Origin: an uncultured Roseburia sp.
GTDB taxonomy: Bacteria > Bacillota > Clostridia > Lachnospirales > Lachnospiraceae
Assembly: GCA_946002055.1 (NCBI GenBank)
Contig: CAMFYL010000001.1
Location: 1 to 64,000, forward strand
DNA: 64,000 nt
Reading direction: 5' to 3'
Numbering within the stretch: the first letter of the stretch is position 1; each line of letters starts with the position of its first letter. Both the position numbers and the translations under genes were made by a program. This document shows positions 26,685 through 36,075 of the stretch, in pieces. The notes beneath the pieces are model-generated. The model did not search any database, was not told the origin of the DNA, and was given only the letters and a program-made list of their open reading frames with translations.

Positions 26685-28154
26685 ATGGTTGACAAGTCCA
26701 AAGTGATTTTTGGTAACGAGATGAGCGACAAGGTATACAAGAAGGCTGTAAAGTCTAAGAAAAAGTATGCTAAGAAGTTCGGAGATGATTCTAATGTGGA
26801 TTATCCTGTATACATTCAGAAGAATGAACATATTGGAGATTCTCTTGGAGTATATGACATTCTCTTAAAAGAGGGTGAAGGTTCTGAGGAATTCGATCAT
26901 GAGAAGGGTATTATCGTGGGAAATATCCGAATGGGGTTTGGTCACTATCGTATTTCTATGGCTATGGCATCTGCGGCAAAGGCTATGGGATACACACCAT
27001 ATTGGATGGATTTGAACGGATATCCACAGACCACATGTACCAAGGTTATCAGCGCACAGAACGATTTGTATTCGCTGGGGTCGCGTTTATCAAAGAATGC
27101 ACTTTTCAATAAGCTTGTTTGGGAGCCAATGAACTACGAAGGTTTCCGTGCTTTGTCTTACAATGCATCTGATCAGAAGAATGCAGAGCTTATGGCTCCT
27201 GTATATCGCAACGTTCCGAAGGATATTCCTGTGATTGGAACACATGTATGGCCGGCACAGGCAGCAATCCATGCGGGAATGAAGAACGTGGTCAATGCAA
27301 TTCCGGATAACTGGCCAATGGCCCTTCATTTCTCAGAGGGAAGTGTTCACACCATCCAGTGTAAAAATGCTTACATGGGATACCGTATCTGTAACGGTAT
27401 GAACAAGGATAAGGTTTGTAAGGAAATGCCAAACGACGCATTGATTTACACAGGCCACTACATCGATCACGAGCTTGTTTCTAATATCGAGGCAGACTGT
27501 GATGCAAGAATGGCTAGAAAAGCCAATGGTAAGCCAATGAGATTCTTGCTTACTATCGGTGGCGCAGGTGCACAGAGAGAAATCTTTGCTGCAATCATCA
27601 AGTATCTGCTTCCAATGATTAAGGAAAATAAAGCAGCTTTGTATGTCAACATTGGTGACTATAAGGTAGTTTGGGATTATCTCTTAAATGAAATTCCGGA
27701 GATGAAGTCTGTATCTACAGAACATTTTGATGAGTTTGATAAGACTACTAAGTTTGCTGAAGAGGCAATCACAGGTGATGTAACCGGCATTCATGGGTTC
27801 TATCATGGCAATATCTTTGAAGCAGTTTACTGTACAAATCTTTTGATGAGAAGCTGCGATGTGCTTGTTACAAAGCCTAGTGAATTAGCATTCTATCCGG
27901 TGCCAAAGCTTTTCATCAAGCGTGTAGGAAAGCATGAGATGTGGGGAGCAATTCATGCTGCAGAAATGGGAGACGGAACCTTAGAGTGCCGTGATATTCC
28001 ACACACACTGCAGATGATTGATTTGTTTATGAAGGACGATCAGTTGCTTGGAGAGATGTGTGACAGTATTAAGTTGAACAAGTCCATCGGTTTATACGAT
28101 GGTGCTTATAAAGTGGTAGAAATTGCCATGGGATTAAAAGATAAAAACAAATAA
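26685..28154 (+). CDS. GT-B-like protein of unknown function in galactoside operon
   Basis: 489 aa, beginning at the base after the GH2 stop, behind GGGAGGAAGTATAA. Residues 77-100 (IVGNIRMGFGHYRISMAM) look like the N-terminal glycine/His loop of MurG/MGDG-synthase-type GT-B folds. The stretch near 395-415 (LVTKPSELAFYPVPKLF) looks like their C-terminal nucleotide-sugar loop. A basic N-terminus (about residues 19-32) precedes. It may be a glycosyltransferase or a phosphorylase-like enzyme, but I recognise no named family. A biosynthetic-type fold between a galactosidase and a sugar symporter is unexpected. Confidence 0.6.
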   Translation: MVDKSKVIFGNEMSDKVYKKAVKSKKKYAKKFGDDSNVDYPVYIQKNEHIGDSLGVYDILLKEGEGSEEFDHEKGIIVGNIRMGFGHYRISMAMASAAKAMGYTPYWMDLNGYPQTTCTKVISAQNDLYSLGSRLSKNALFNKLVWEPMNYEGFRALSYNASDQKNAELMAPVYRNVPKDIPVIGTHVWPAQAAIHAGMKNVVNAIPDNWPMALHFSEGSVHTIQCKNAYMGYRICNGMNKDKVCKEMPNDALIYTGHYIDHELVSNIEADCDARMARKANGKPMRFLLTIGGAGAQREIFAAIIKYLLPMIKENKAALYVNIGDYKVVWDYLLNEIPEMKSVSTEHFDEFDKTTKFAEEAITGDVTGIHGFYHGNIFEAVYCTNLLMRSCDVLVTKPSELAFYPVPKLFIKRVGKHEMWGAIHAAEMGDGTLECRDIPHTLQMIDLFMKDDQLLGEMCDSIKLNKSIGLYDGAYKVVEIAMGLKDKNK

Positions 28155-28179
28155 GAGGGGTTTTTAGGAGGAAACAAGA

Positions 28180-29580
28180 ATGGAAACAAAGAAAAAGCTT
28201 TCGGGCAGAGAGAAGTTCGCCTATGGTCTTGGTGCTGTTGGAAAGGATATGGTTTACATGTTCTCAGCATCATACATCCTGTACTACTATCAGGATATCT
28301 TGGGCGTAAGTGCTATTGCAATGGGTATTATCTTGATGGCTGCTCGTGTGTTTGATGCATTTAACGATCCTATCATGGGTGTTTTGGTTGCTAAGACTAA
28401 GACAAAATGGGGTAAATTTAGACCTTGGTTGTTTATTGGTACGCTTATGAATGCAGTTGTGCTGTACTTAATGTTTGCTGCACCACCTTCATTAAACGGT
28501 AGTGGTTTGGTAGCATATGCTGCTGTAACATATATCCTTTGGGGTGTTACATACACAATGATGGATATTCCTTACTGGTCAATGATCCCTGCTTTCACAG
28601 AGAGTGGTAAGGAAAGAGAAGGACTTTCAGCATTGGCTCGTTCTTGCGCCGGTGTTGGTTCTGCTATCATTTCTATCATTACTGTTATGACTGTAGCTGC
28701 TCTTGGTAATGCCTTTGGTTCAGGCTCTGATGATGAACTTACAGGCTTTAAGTTTTTTGGACTTGGCGTAGCAGTTCTTTTCATAGTATTTATCACAGTA
28801 ACATGTGCTGTTGTAAAAGAGAAGTCTACTGTTGAGATGGAGTCTGTATCTGTAGGAGATATGTTCAAGGCTTTGATTGCAAACGATCAGGCTATGACAA
28901 TCGTTGTGGCTATTGTTATGATTAACACAGCACTTTACATTACACAGAACCTGTTGATATATTTCTTTAAGTATGATTTCAGCCCAGAAGCTTGGCAGGG
29001 AAATTACACTTTGTTTAACACATGTGGAGGTGGATTCCAGATTTTAGCTATGATGCTTATGTTCCCACTTCTTCGTAAGTTTATGAACACTATGAAGATT
29101 TTTACAACAAGTTTTGTAATGGCTCTGGTTGGTTATGTTATCATCCTTATTATTTCAGCAAGTGGAACAAGCAATGTGTACATTCTTTTGATTCCTGCAT
29201 TTCTTATTATGTCAGCTATCGGTATGTTGAATGTAGTAATTACAATCTTCCTTGCAAATACAGTAGATTACGGTGAGTTGAAGAATGGCCGTAGAGACGA
29301 GTCAGTTATCTTCTCAATGCAGACATTCGTTGTTAAGTTGGCATCAGGTATCTCTGCTTTGATTGCGTCTGTTGTACTTACTGTATTCCACATCCAGAAG
29401 GATGAAGAGGGTGTTCTTTCAACCCTTGATGCTGGACAGCGTTTAGGTCTTCGTGGTTGTATGACAATCATTCCAATTGTTGTTCTTATCATTGGATACA
29501 TCGTTTACAAGAAAAACTATGTATTGACAGACGAGAAGTTGGAAGAGATTACAGAGGAATTGAACAGCAAGAGAGCATAA
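28180..29580 (+). CDS. GPH-family sugar:cation symporter (MelB/LacS type)
   Basis: 466 aa with about twelve membrane segments. Family marks are FAYGLGAVGKDM at the start, FNDPIMGVLVAKTKTKWGKFRPW (loop 2-3, carrying cation-site acidic residues) and DYGELKNGRRDESVIFSMQ near 365. It lacks the C-terminal EIIA domain of LacS. It should import a di- or oligosaccharide with Na+ or H+ for the upstream GH2 enzyme. Ribosome binding site TTTAGGAGGAAACAAGA. Codon use is notably uniform, suggesting high expression. Last gene of the TetR-GH2-GT-symporter operon. Confidence 0.93.
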   Translation: METKKKLSGREKFAYGLGAVGKDMVYMFSASYILYYYQDILGVSAIAMGIILMAARVFDAFNDPIMGVLVAKTKTKWGKFRPWLFIGTLMNAVVLYLMFAAPPSLNGSGLVAYAAVTYILWGVTYTMMDIPYWSMIPAFTESGKEREGLSALARSCAGVGSAIISIITVMTVAALGNAFGSGSDDELTGFKFFGLGVAVLFIVFITVTCAVVKEKSTVEMESVSVGDMFKALIANDQAMTIVVAIVMINTALYITQNLLIYFFKYDFSPEAWQGNYTLFNTCGGGFQILAMMLMFPLLRKFMNTMKIFTTSFVMALVGYVIILIISASGTSNVYILLIPAFLIMSAIGMLNVVITIFLANTVDYGELKNGRRDESVIFSMQTFVVKLASGISALIASVVLTVFHIQKDEEGVLSTLDAGQRLGLRGCMTIIPIVVLIIGYIVYKKNYVLTDEKLEEITEELNSKRA

Positions 29581-29602
29581 TTGTTTTGTAGTATGCATAT
29601 AA

Positions 29603-29632
29603 GGTCGGGGTCTTTTGACCCCGGCCTTTTTT
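29603..29632 (+). terminator. Intrinsic terminator of galactoside operon
   Basis: GGTCGGGGTC-TTTT-GACCCCGGCC followed by TTTTTT. Confidence 0.95.
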
Positions 29633-29640
29633 GTGCCATG

Positions 29641-29692
29641 GAGCCATTAGGGACAGTCACTAACGGCACCCAGGTCTGTCCCTAATGGCTCG
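29641..29692. repeat. Palindromic repeat of the GAGCCATT/AATGGCTC family
   Basis: Perfect 16-nt arms, GAGCCATTAGGGACAG and CTGTCCCTAATGGCTC, enclose TCACTAACGGCACCCAGGT. This is the cleanest copy of the family also seen at 8851, 21260 and 34645. Confidence 0.88.
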
Positions 29693-29734
29693 AACAAGTC
29701 ATCATAAAACCCATAAATATTATATCGAAATTTC

Positions 29735-29763
29735 TTTATTTCTAGCGCTAGACAAGGTATAAT
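29735..29763 (+). promoter_or_regulatory. Alpha-galactosidase promoter with palindromic operator in spacer
   Basis: A perfect -10 TATAAT (29758-29763) with a weak -35 TTTATT 17 nt upstream. The spacer contains the palindrome TCTAGCGCTAGA (29741-29752), which has a central CG step as in LacI-family operators. A repressor there would block RNA polymerase. Confidence 0.6.
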
Positions 29764-29802
29764 GGGAATGGATTATTTTAACATTAATACGGGGGAAAAG
29801 AC

Positions 29803-32157
29803 ATGATACAGATTCGTGATAATTCTTATGTGTTGCACACAGACAACACCACTTATGCATTTCGAGTAATGGAGACAGGTCAGCTAGAGCATCTTTACTA
29901 TGGCAGACGGATTTCTGTTGAGAATCCGGATACTTTGGTGGAACAGCATGCGTTCGCACCAGGTAATACCGTGGCCTACGATCAGGATCATTTGAACTTT
30001 ACCTTGGAGGATATGTGCCTTGAGACCTCCGGTTATGGCAAGGGAGATATTAGAGAGCCTTTTGTGGAGGTAATTGCGGCAGATGGCAGTGCAACTACAG
30101 ACTTTGTCTTTGAAAAGGCAGAGCAGCTTGACGGTAAGGAGCCACTTAAGACGTTGCCATCTACATATGATGAGACAGGCAAGGTAGAACACCTTGTTGT
30201 TACCATGAAGGACAAGAACCATGGATATACTATGGAACTCCACTACTTTGTATTTGCAGCTACCGATGTCATTGTTCGCTCTACAAAGTTTGTGAATGCA
30301 TCAAAGGAGCCTGTGACTTTAACAAGACTTATGAGCTCACAGCTTGACTTTAATCAGTCCGGCTTTGTTGTGACCACCTTTAACGGTCACTGGACCAGAG
30401 AGATGAATAAGTTCGAGACGAAGGTAAATATCGGCAAGTTTGTAAATGCATCCTACACAGGTGGCTCATCAAACAGAAGCAACCCATTCTTTATGTTGGG
30501 ACAGGACGATACCTCAGAGGAAATCGGTGACTGTTATGGAATTAACTTAGTATATAGCGGTAACCACTACGAGGCAGTGGAAGTCAACTCTTTTGAGAAG
30601 ACAAGAGTTGTCACCGGTATCAATCCCAATGGATTTGCTTTTCGTTTGGAACCGGGAGAAACCTTTGAATCACCTGAGGCAGTGATGACATTTTCTCATA
30701 GAGGATACGCAGGACTCAGCGCTCATATGCACGAATTTGTACGTGAGCACGTTGTTCGTGGTACATGGAAGAAAAAGACTCGTCCGGTGCTACTCAACAG
30801 CTGGGAAGCTGCATATTTTGATATTTCGGAGAGCAGTCTTTTGAAGCTGGCAAAGGCTGGCAAGGATGTAGGCGTTGAACTCTTTGTTATGGACGACGGA
30901 TGGTTTGGTGAGAGAAATGATGACAAGAGAGCCTTGGGCGACTGGACACCGAATAAAAAGAAGCTTCCTAATGGCTTAGAAGGACTTTGCAAGAAGGTGA
31001 ACGACCTTGGACTTGACTTTGGTATCTGGATTGAGCCTGAGATGGTAAATGTGGACAGCGATCTGTACCGCGCCCATCCGGAATGGAGTATGGAGATTCC
31101 GGGTATGGATCACTCAGAGGGACGTAACCAGCGCGTACTTGATTTTGCCAATCCGGAAGTGGTTGCTTACATGACAGAGCAGATGAAGAATATCTTATCC
31201 AGCGCTAATATCGCTTATGTAAAGTGGGACATGAACAGAATTTTCTCTGATTGCTATTCTCAGTACCTTGCTAAGGACAGACAGGGTGAAGTTGCCCATC
31301 GATACATTATGGGTGTATATCAGTTGGCTAAGAATTTAACGGAGAGTTTTCCGGAGATTTTATTTGAGGGATGTGCATCCGGCGGAAATCGTTTCGACCT
31401 TGGTATGCTTTGCTATTTCCCACAGATTTGGGCTAGTGACAATACGGATGCTGTCAGCAGACTGACCATTCAGGATGGTTATAGCTATGGATATCCAATG
31501 TCAGTGGTATCTGCCCATGTATCTTCTTGCCCGAACCATCAGACACTTCGTGTGACACCAATTGAGTCTCGCTTTGCTGTGGCATCCTTTGGTGTGCTTG
31601 GTTATGAGTGTAATCTTTGCGATGCTTCTAAGGAAGATCTAGAAAAGATTAAGAAGCAGATAGAAGTATATAAGCAGTACAGAGATGTATGGCAGTGGGG
31701 TGACTTCTACCGGGTAGCCGCCGGCAACCAGTACCAGTGGACAGTGGTGTCCAAGGACAAGACCAAGGCCATCGGTATGATTATGCAAAGAGAGGTTCAG
31801 CCAAACTTTATGTTTACAAGATTCTCTGCTAAGGGACTTGATCCCAATAAGAAATATCACTTCATAGGCCAGGAGAGAAAGTTCAATATCAAGGAGTTTG
31901 GCGATTTGGTAAATACGGTGGCACCATTCCACATTAAGCAAGACTCTCTGGTACATAACACACTTGCTAAGTTCATTAAGATGGACGGAGAGACAGAGGA
32001 TGTCATCTGTGGCGGTGATGAGCTTATGTACGAGGGTGTGAAATTAAAACAGGGATTTGTTGGAACAGGATATAGTGACCAGGTTCGCCACTTCCCGGAT
32101 TATGCATCCAGACTTTACTTTATGGAAGAAGTGAAAGAGCAGACAACAGAAGCGTAA
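29803..32157 (+). CDS. Alpha-galactosidase, GH36
   Basis: 784 aa, hydrolysing terminal alpha-galactosides such as melibiose and raffinose. The N-terminal beta-supersandwich (about 1-330) leads to the TIM barrel. The nucleophile is Asp476 in AYVKWDMNR and the acid/base Asp546 in WASDNTDAVS. Other GH36 marks are LFVMDDGWFGERNDD, FGIWIEPEMVN and EGCASGGNRFD. There is no signal peptide, so it is cytosolic. It has its own regulated promoter after the terminator of the GH2 operon. Freed galactose would enter the Leloir pathway through the galT upstream. Confidence 0.96.
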   Translation: MIQIRDNSYVLHTDNTTYAFRVMETGQLEHLYYGRRISVENPDTLVEQHAFAPGNTVAYDQDHLNFTLEDMCLETSGYGKGDIREPFVEVIAADGSATTDFVFEKAEQLDGKEPLKTLPSTYDETGKVEHLVVTMKDKNHGYTMELHYFVFAATDVIVRSTKFVNASKEPVTLTRLMSSQLDFNQSGFVVTTFNGHWTREMNKFETKVNIGKFVNASYTGGSSNRSNPFFMLGQDDTSEEIGDCYGINLVYSGNHYEAVEVNSFEKTRVVTGINPNGFAFRLEPGETFESPEAVMTFSHRGYAGLSAHMHEFVREHVVRGTWKKKTRPVLLNSWEAAYFDISESSLLKLAKAGKDVGVELFVMDDGWFGERNDDKRALGDWTPNKKKLPNGLEGLCKKVNDLGLDFGIWIEPEMVNVDSDLYRAHPEWSMEIPGMDHSEGRNQRVLDFANPEVVAYMTEQMKNILSSANIAYVKWDMNRIFSDCYSQYLAKDRQGEVAHRYIMGVYQLAKNLTESFPEILFEGCASGGNRFDLGMLCYFPQIWASDNTDAVSRLTIQDGYSYGYPMSVVSAHVSSCPNHQTLRVTPIESRFAVASFGVLGYECNLCDASKEDLEKIKKQIEVYKQYRDVWQWGDFYRVAAGNQYQWTVVSKDKTKAIGMIMQREVQPNFMFTRFSAKGLDPNKKYHFIGQERKFNIKEFGDLVNTVAPFHIKQDSLVHNTLAKFIKMDGETEDVICGGDELMYEGVKLKQGFVGTGYSDQVRHFPDYASRLYFMEEVKEQTTEA

Positions 32158-32170
32158 TTTCAGATGAAAT

Positions 32171-32207
32171 AAGAGGTTCTCATCCGTGTGGAAGAGAACC
32201 TCTTTTT
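32171..32207. terminator. Intrinsic terminator, convergent
   Basis: AAGAGGTTCTC-loop-GAGAACCTCTT followed by TTT. It serves GH36, and the aroD stop lies at its edge. Confidence 0.9.
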
Positions 32208-32976
32208 AATCACATATTTCGTTGTCGTGCATGTGGTGTAAGATGTGATGTAATGCATTCGCTTCAATTTGGCCCGGCGCGGATGACTTATGAGCAATAC
32301 CAAAGGTTATTGCGGAACCAAAGAATTCTCCGCAGAGTCGACTGATGGCCCCCAACTTTCCCATAGACATTGTAACGATGGGACAGCGGGCGTAATGGGA
32401 ATGCATTTCCTCTGTGGCGGCAAGGAGCGTGATAACATCCTCTTTGCATTGAGGCATTACTGCAATCTTTGCAATGTCGGCATTCATATCTTGCATTTTT
32501 CGGAGTCTTGCAATAATCTCTTCCTTGGATGGAGTTGTGTAGAAATCATGGTTGGATGCAATGACCTTTACGTGGTTTGCATGTGCGGCATCAATGATTT
32601 CGGTGACACTTTTTTTCTCCGAAAAGGCCTCCACGTCGACCATATCAATGCATCCGGATGTAATAGCTGAGATATTGATACTGGCGTATTCTTCCGGAGT
32701 GATTGTTTTCTCTCCGCCTTCATTGGAAGTACGGAATGTCATTAAAAGAGGTAACTCTTCTAAAACAACACGCAACTCTTGTAATACAGAGAGGATTTGG
32801 TTGATATTATATGCATGTTCAAACCAATCAACCCGCCACTCTACCATATCTGCCGGAAGGCATTTTAGAGCTTTAGCATCAGCGATGATGTCATCTTTTT
32901 TTACACCTGTGATGGGAACACATATTTTGGGCATTCCCTGACCGATTTTTAGATTTCTGATTATGACGGGCTTCAT
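32206..32976 (-). CDS. aroD: Type I 3-dehydroquinate dehydratase
   Basis: 256 aa. It converts 3-dehydroquinate to 3-dehydroshikimate through a Schiff base. The base His143 (IASNHDFY) and Schiff-base Lys170 (IAKIAVMP) fall at the same numbers as in the E. coli enzyme. MVEWRVDWF and FRTSNEGGE are further substrate-site motifs. Ribosome binding site AAGGAAAGG. It is transcribed divergently from aroK-aroE, so the three shikimate genes share one intergenic control region. Confidence 0.95.
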   Translation of the reverse strand: MKPVIIRNLKIGQGMPKICVPITGVKKDDIIADAKALKCLPADMVEWRVDWFEHAYNINQILSVLQELRVVLEELPLLMTFRTSNEGGEKTITPEEYASINISAITSGCIDMVDVEAFSEKKSVTEIIDAAHANHVKVIASNHDFYTTPSKEEIIARLRKMQDMNADIAKIAVMPQCKEDVITLLAATEEMHSHYARCPIVTMSMGKLGAISRLCGEFFGSAITFGIAHKSSAPGQIEANALHHILHHMHDNEICD

Positions 32977-33205
32977 TTATGGTATCCTTTCCTTTTGCGC
33001 TTTTGCATATTTGTGTGTTTCTTCTATGGATATAATAATACAGAATATTCATAGAATGGCAAGTACAATCATGTAGATTTCCCAATGGGGAGAAAATGCT
33101 GTGATATTATTTGAAATAAGGTTGTATAAGTACAATGCTTTTGTTATAATAACTCAATGTACAACTTTAAAGTGTTGAAGTGTGATTTTACAAAAGGAGT
33201 TAACG

Positions 33206-33736
33206 ATGTCAGGTAAATATGTTCCCTTTGGGTTTAATATTGTTTTGATTGGGTTTATGGGGTGTGGAAAGTCTACAATAGCCAAAGCCCTCAGCAATCT
33301 TTTTGCCATGGACGTAGTGGAGATGGACCAGCTGATTGCCGAGAGAGAAGGCATGAGTATTCCGGAGATTTTTGATACTTATGGAGAACCGTATTTTAGG
33401 GATTTGGAGACGAATCTTTTGATTGAGATGCAGTCTAAGAAGAATGTTATTATTTCCTGCGGAGGCGGTGTTCCTATGCGGGAAGTCAATGTGCGGGAGA
33501 TGAAGAAGAATGGTAAAGTAATACTTCTCACCGCTAAGCCGGAGACCATTTTAGAGAGAGTGAAGGACAACCATGACAGACCGCTCTTGGAGAATAACAA
33601 GAATGTGGATTATATTGCTCATTTGATGGAGCAGCGCTGGGAGAAATATCAGGCTGCAGCAGATATTATTATTGAGACAGATGGCAAGAGTGCTTTTGAG
33701 ATTTGTGAGGAAATCATAGCGAAAGCAGGCCAGTAA
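33206..33736 (+). CDS. aroK: Shikimate kinase
   Basis: 176 aa. The P-loop is GFMGCGKS (16-23), with a shikimate-binding Asp in MDQLIAEREGM, GGG in ISCGGGVPM and a lid Arg in DNHDRPLL. It phosphorylates shikimate at the 3-position. I chose ATG 33206, which follows AAAGGAGTTAACG, over the earlier start in the track. It is followed 24 bp later by aroE, forming a two-gene unit. Confidence 0.94.
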   Translation: MSGKYVPFGFNIVLIGFMGCGKSTIAKALSNLFAMDVVEMDQLIAEREGMSIPEIFDTYGEPYFRDLETNLLIEMQSKKNVIISCGGGVPMREVNVREMKKNGKVILLTAKPETILERVKDNHDRPLLENNKNVDYIAHLMEQRWEKYQAAADIIIETDGKSAFEICEEIIAKAGQ

Positions 33737-33760
33737 CAGATAGAAAGAAGGATGAAGACC

Positions 33761-34630
33761 ATGGAAGGAAGAATTTCAGGAAAGACAAAATTATACGCAC
33801 TTATTGGATCACCGGTGGGACATTCCGGTTCACCGGCTATGTACAATTATAGCTTTGCAGCAAAGGGAATTGACAGTGTTTACGTTGCATTTGATGTAGA
33901 CGTAGAGCATACCAAGGATGCTATTGCCGCCATGAGAACATTTGATATGGGTGGTATGAATGTTACTATGCCGTGTAAGGTGGAAACTGCCAAATATATG
34001 GACGAGCTCTCTGATGCAGCCCGTATTATGGGCGCTGTCAATACCATTGTTAATCAGGATGGCAAATTGATTGGCCACAATACTGACGGAGTGGGCTTTG
34101 TAGGTAATCTGAAGGACCACGGAATTGAGATTATGGGAAAGAAGATGACCATCTGCGGAGGTGGCGGTGCTGCCACAGCCATTCAGGTACAGTGTGCTCT
34201 GGATGGTGTTCGTGAGATTTCAATTTTTAACAAGAAGGATTCTTTCTTTGAGCGGACGGTACATACAGCAGAAACATTGATGAAGGAAATTTCAGGGCTT
34301 GTTGTCAATGTGTTTGACATTGATGATATGGATAAGATGAAAGAGGAGATGGCTACTTCAGATATTTTTGTCAACGGTACCATCGTGGGCATGAAGCCTA
34401 TGGATGATCAGAGCGTGGTAAAAGATGTCAGTGCTTTCCACAAAGACTTGGTGGTTTGTGATGTTGTATACAATCCGGTTGAGACAAAACTTTTGCGAGA
34501 GGCTGCAGAAGCAGGTTGCAAAACGGTAGGCGGTAAGGGTATGTTGCTGTGGCAGGGTGCATACGCATTTAACCTATACACAGGAGAAGAGATGCCGGTA
34601 GAGGAAGTGAAGGAGAAATTCTTTTCCTAG
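33761..34630 (+). CDS. aroE: Shikimate dehydrogenase
   Basis: About 289 aa (292 if ATG 33752 is used). It reduces 3-dehydroshikimate with NADPH. Substrate motif GSPVGHSGSPAMYN, catalytic Lys in NVTMPCKVETAKY, Asp in GHNTDGVGFVG and a nucleotide-binding loop CGGGGAATA. The ATG at 33752 directly abuts AAGG, whereas 33761 has better spacing, so I prefer the latter. Downstream lies a repeat-derived hairpin that probably ends the message. Confidence 0.94.
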   Translation: MEGRISGKTKLYALIGSPVGHSGSPAMYNYSFAAKGIDSVYVAFDVDVEHTKDAIAAMRTFDMGGMNVTMPCKVETAKYMDELSDAARIMGAVNTIVNQDGKLIGHNTDGVGFVGNLKDHGIEIMGKKMTICGGGGAATAIQVQCALDGVREISIFNKKDSFFERTVHTAETLMKEISGLVVNVFDIDDMDKMKEEMATSDIFVNGTIVGMKPMDDQSVVKDVSAFHKDLVVCDVVYNPVETKLLREAAEAGCKTVGGKGMLLWQGAYAFNLYTGEEMPVEEVKEKFFS

Positions 34631-34644
34631 ATGATAAAAAAAGA

Positions 34645-34686
34645 GGACAGGCGATGCCACCTGTCCCTTCAGTGGCTCGCCTGTCC
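34645..34686. repeat. GGACAGGCGA palindrome acting as terminator
   Basis: GGACAGGCGATGCCAC and GTGGCTCGCCTGTCC form a long stem (one small offset) around CTGTCCCTTCA, followed by CTAATTTTT. It uses the same CTGTCCCT and GTGGCTC words as the repeat family at 8851 and 29641. It separates aroE from the converging ClC gene. Confidence 0.75.
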
Positions 34687-34703
34687 CTAATTTTTGCACA
34701 ATA

Positions 34704-35975
34704 TTATCTAACTTGTTTATCTATGTAATTTGACTGATATTTGGAATATACGATCTTCTGACTACTGTAGAGACCGTAGTATCCGGATACGGTGTAACTG
34801 AAGCCGATAGCCAAAAGGAAGAATGGTGTTGCTTCAAAACCAAAGAGTTCAAAGCAGACTAACAGCGAAGTGATGGGACAGTTGGTGACGCCGCAAAACA
34901 GAGCGCCCATACCCACCGCTGCGCACAGTGATGGAGAGAATCCTATCAAGTTGCCAAACATACAGCCGAAGGATGCACCAATGAAAAAGGTGGGTACAAT
35001 TTCGCCACCCTTATAACCACATCCCAAGGTGAGGGCTGTGAAGATGATTTTGATGGCAAATGCAGCGGAACTGATTTCTCCGTCAATACACTTCTGAATC
35101 ATGGCAGTACCGGTGCCGTTATAGGTCTGATTGCCCACGAAAATGGTCAGTGCCAGAACGATACTACCACCTACAAAAGCTCGCAAATAGGGGCTTTTGA
35201 GGTACTTTTGATACAGTCTTCCCACTTGCCTTAACACGATACAAAACAGGATGCTTACCAATCCGCAGAGGATGGCCAATAGGGAAATCTCCATGGCCGA
35301 GAGAAGTCCAAAGGCAGGGGTTTTTAAGATGTCGTATGCCGGAGCACTGATACCAAAGAAATATTTGGCAATTATCCTGGCAATGAGCGAAGAAATGGCG
35401 CAGGGCAAAAGTGCTGCATAATGCATAATGCCCACACTGACAACTTCCATAGAAAAGACAGCAGCGGCAATTGGTGTTCCAAAGAGTGCAGAGAATGCGG
35501 CGCTCATACCACACATAATCATAATGTTTCTGTCTTCTTTTTGCTCCGATTTTAAAAATCGGCTCATGGCATTACCGATACTGCCACCAAGCTGAAGGGC
35601 GGCACCTTCTCGTCCGGCAGAACCACCCACCAAATGTGTAAGGATGGTGGAAATAAAAATCAGTGGAGCCATACGAAGGGGTAAGTGGTCATCCGAATGG
35701 ATGGCAGATAACACCAGGTTGGTTCCGGGATCTTTCTGCTTTAATACCAGTTTGTACATTCCCACAATGATTACACTTCCCACAGGAAGGAGCAGCAATA
35801 GCTCACCGTGAGCTAGACGAAGAGCGGTAACTTCTTGTAAAAAGTATCCAAACACTCCGCTGATAAAGCCTACAATTACGCCAATGATGATAGCCATACC
35901 CACCCATTTGGAGGTGGTATAGCCTCTTTTGAAGTTGTGTTTAATCTTATGCTTTAGTATTTTTTTCTTTTCCAT
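34704..35975 (-). CDS. ClC-family chloride channel or H+/Cl- antiporter
   Basis: 423 aa with ten or more helical segments and no C-terminal CBS domains. Gating glutamate motif GSAGREGAAL (Glu123) and C-terminal VPTFFIGASFG loop. Bacterial ClCs with Glu here are usually Cl-/H+ antiporters or channels; fluoride-specific ClCs differ in these loops, but I cannot exclude other anions. Ribosome binding site AAGGTGAG. Single gene, divergent from the lipid kinase. Confidence 0.9.
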   Translation of the reverse strand: MEKKKILKHKIKHNFKRGYTTSKWVGMAIIIGVIVGFISGVFGYFLQEVTALRLAHGELLLLLPVGSVIIVGMYKLVLKQKDPGTNLVLSAIHSDDHLPLRMAPLIFISTILTHLVGGSAGREGAALQLGGSIGNAMSRFLKSEQKEDRNIMIMCGMSAAFSALFGTPIAAAVFSMEVVSVGIMHYAALLPCAISSLIARIIAKYFFGISAPAYDILKTPAFGLLSAMEISLLAILCGLVSILFCIVLRQVGRLYQKYLKSPYLRAFVGGSIVLALTIFVGNQTYNGTGTAMIQKCIDGEISSAAFAIKIIFTALTLGCGYKGGEIVPTFFIGASFGCMFGNLIGFSPSLCAAVGMGALFCGVTNCPITSLLVCFELFGFEATPFFLLAIGFSYTVSGYYGLYSSQKIVYSKYQSNYIDKQVR

Positions 35976-36075
35976 AATCTCACCTTAAAATAATGTATCA
36001 TTTCTTAGAAAATATTTCAAATTCCAAAGCAATTGTGTTATACTAAATCTAATATTGTATAGAGCGGTGATTACC

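Noticed and set aside
32977-33205. Regulatory RNA between aroD and aroK
   Set aside because: About 230 bp of AT-rich divergent promoter DNA; no stable structure or known riboswitch motif stands out.
33182-33205. Earlier ATT/ATG start for shikimate kinase in the track
   Set aside because: The extra eight residues include the ribosome binding site of ATG 33206.
34704-35975. Fluoride-specific ClC assignment
   Set aside because: I see a gating Glu in GREGA, but nothing decisive for fluoride and no fluoride riboswitch upstream; a general ClC call is safer.
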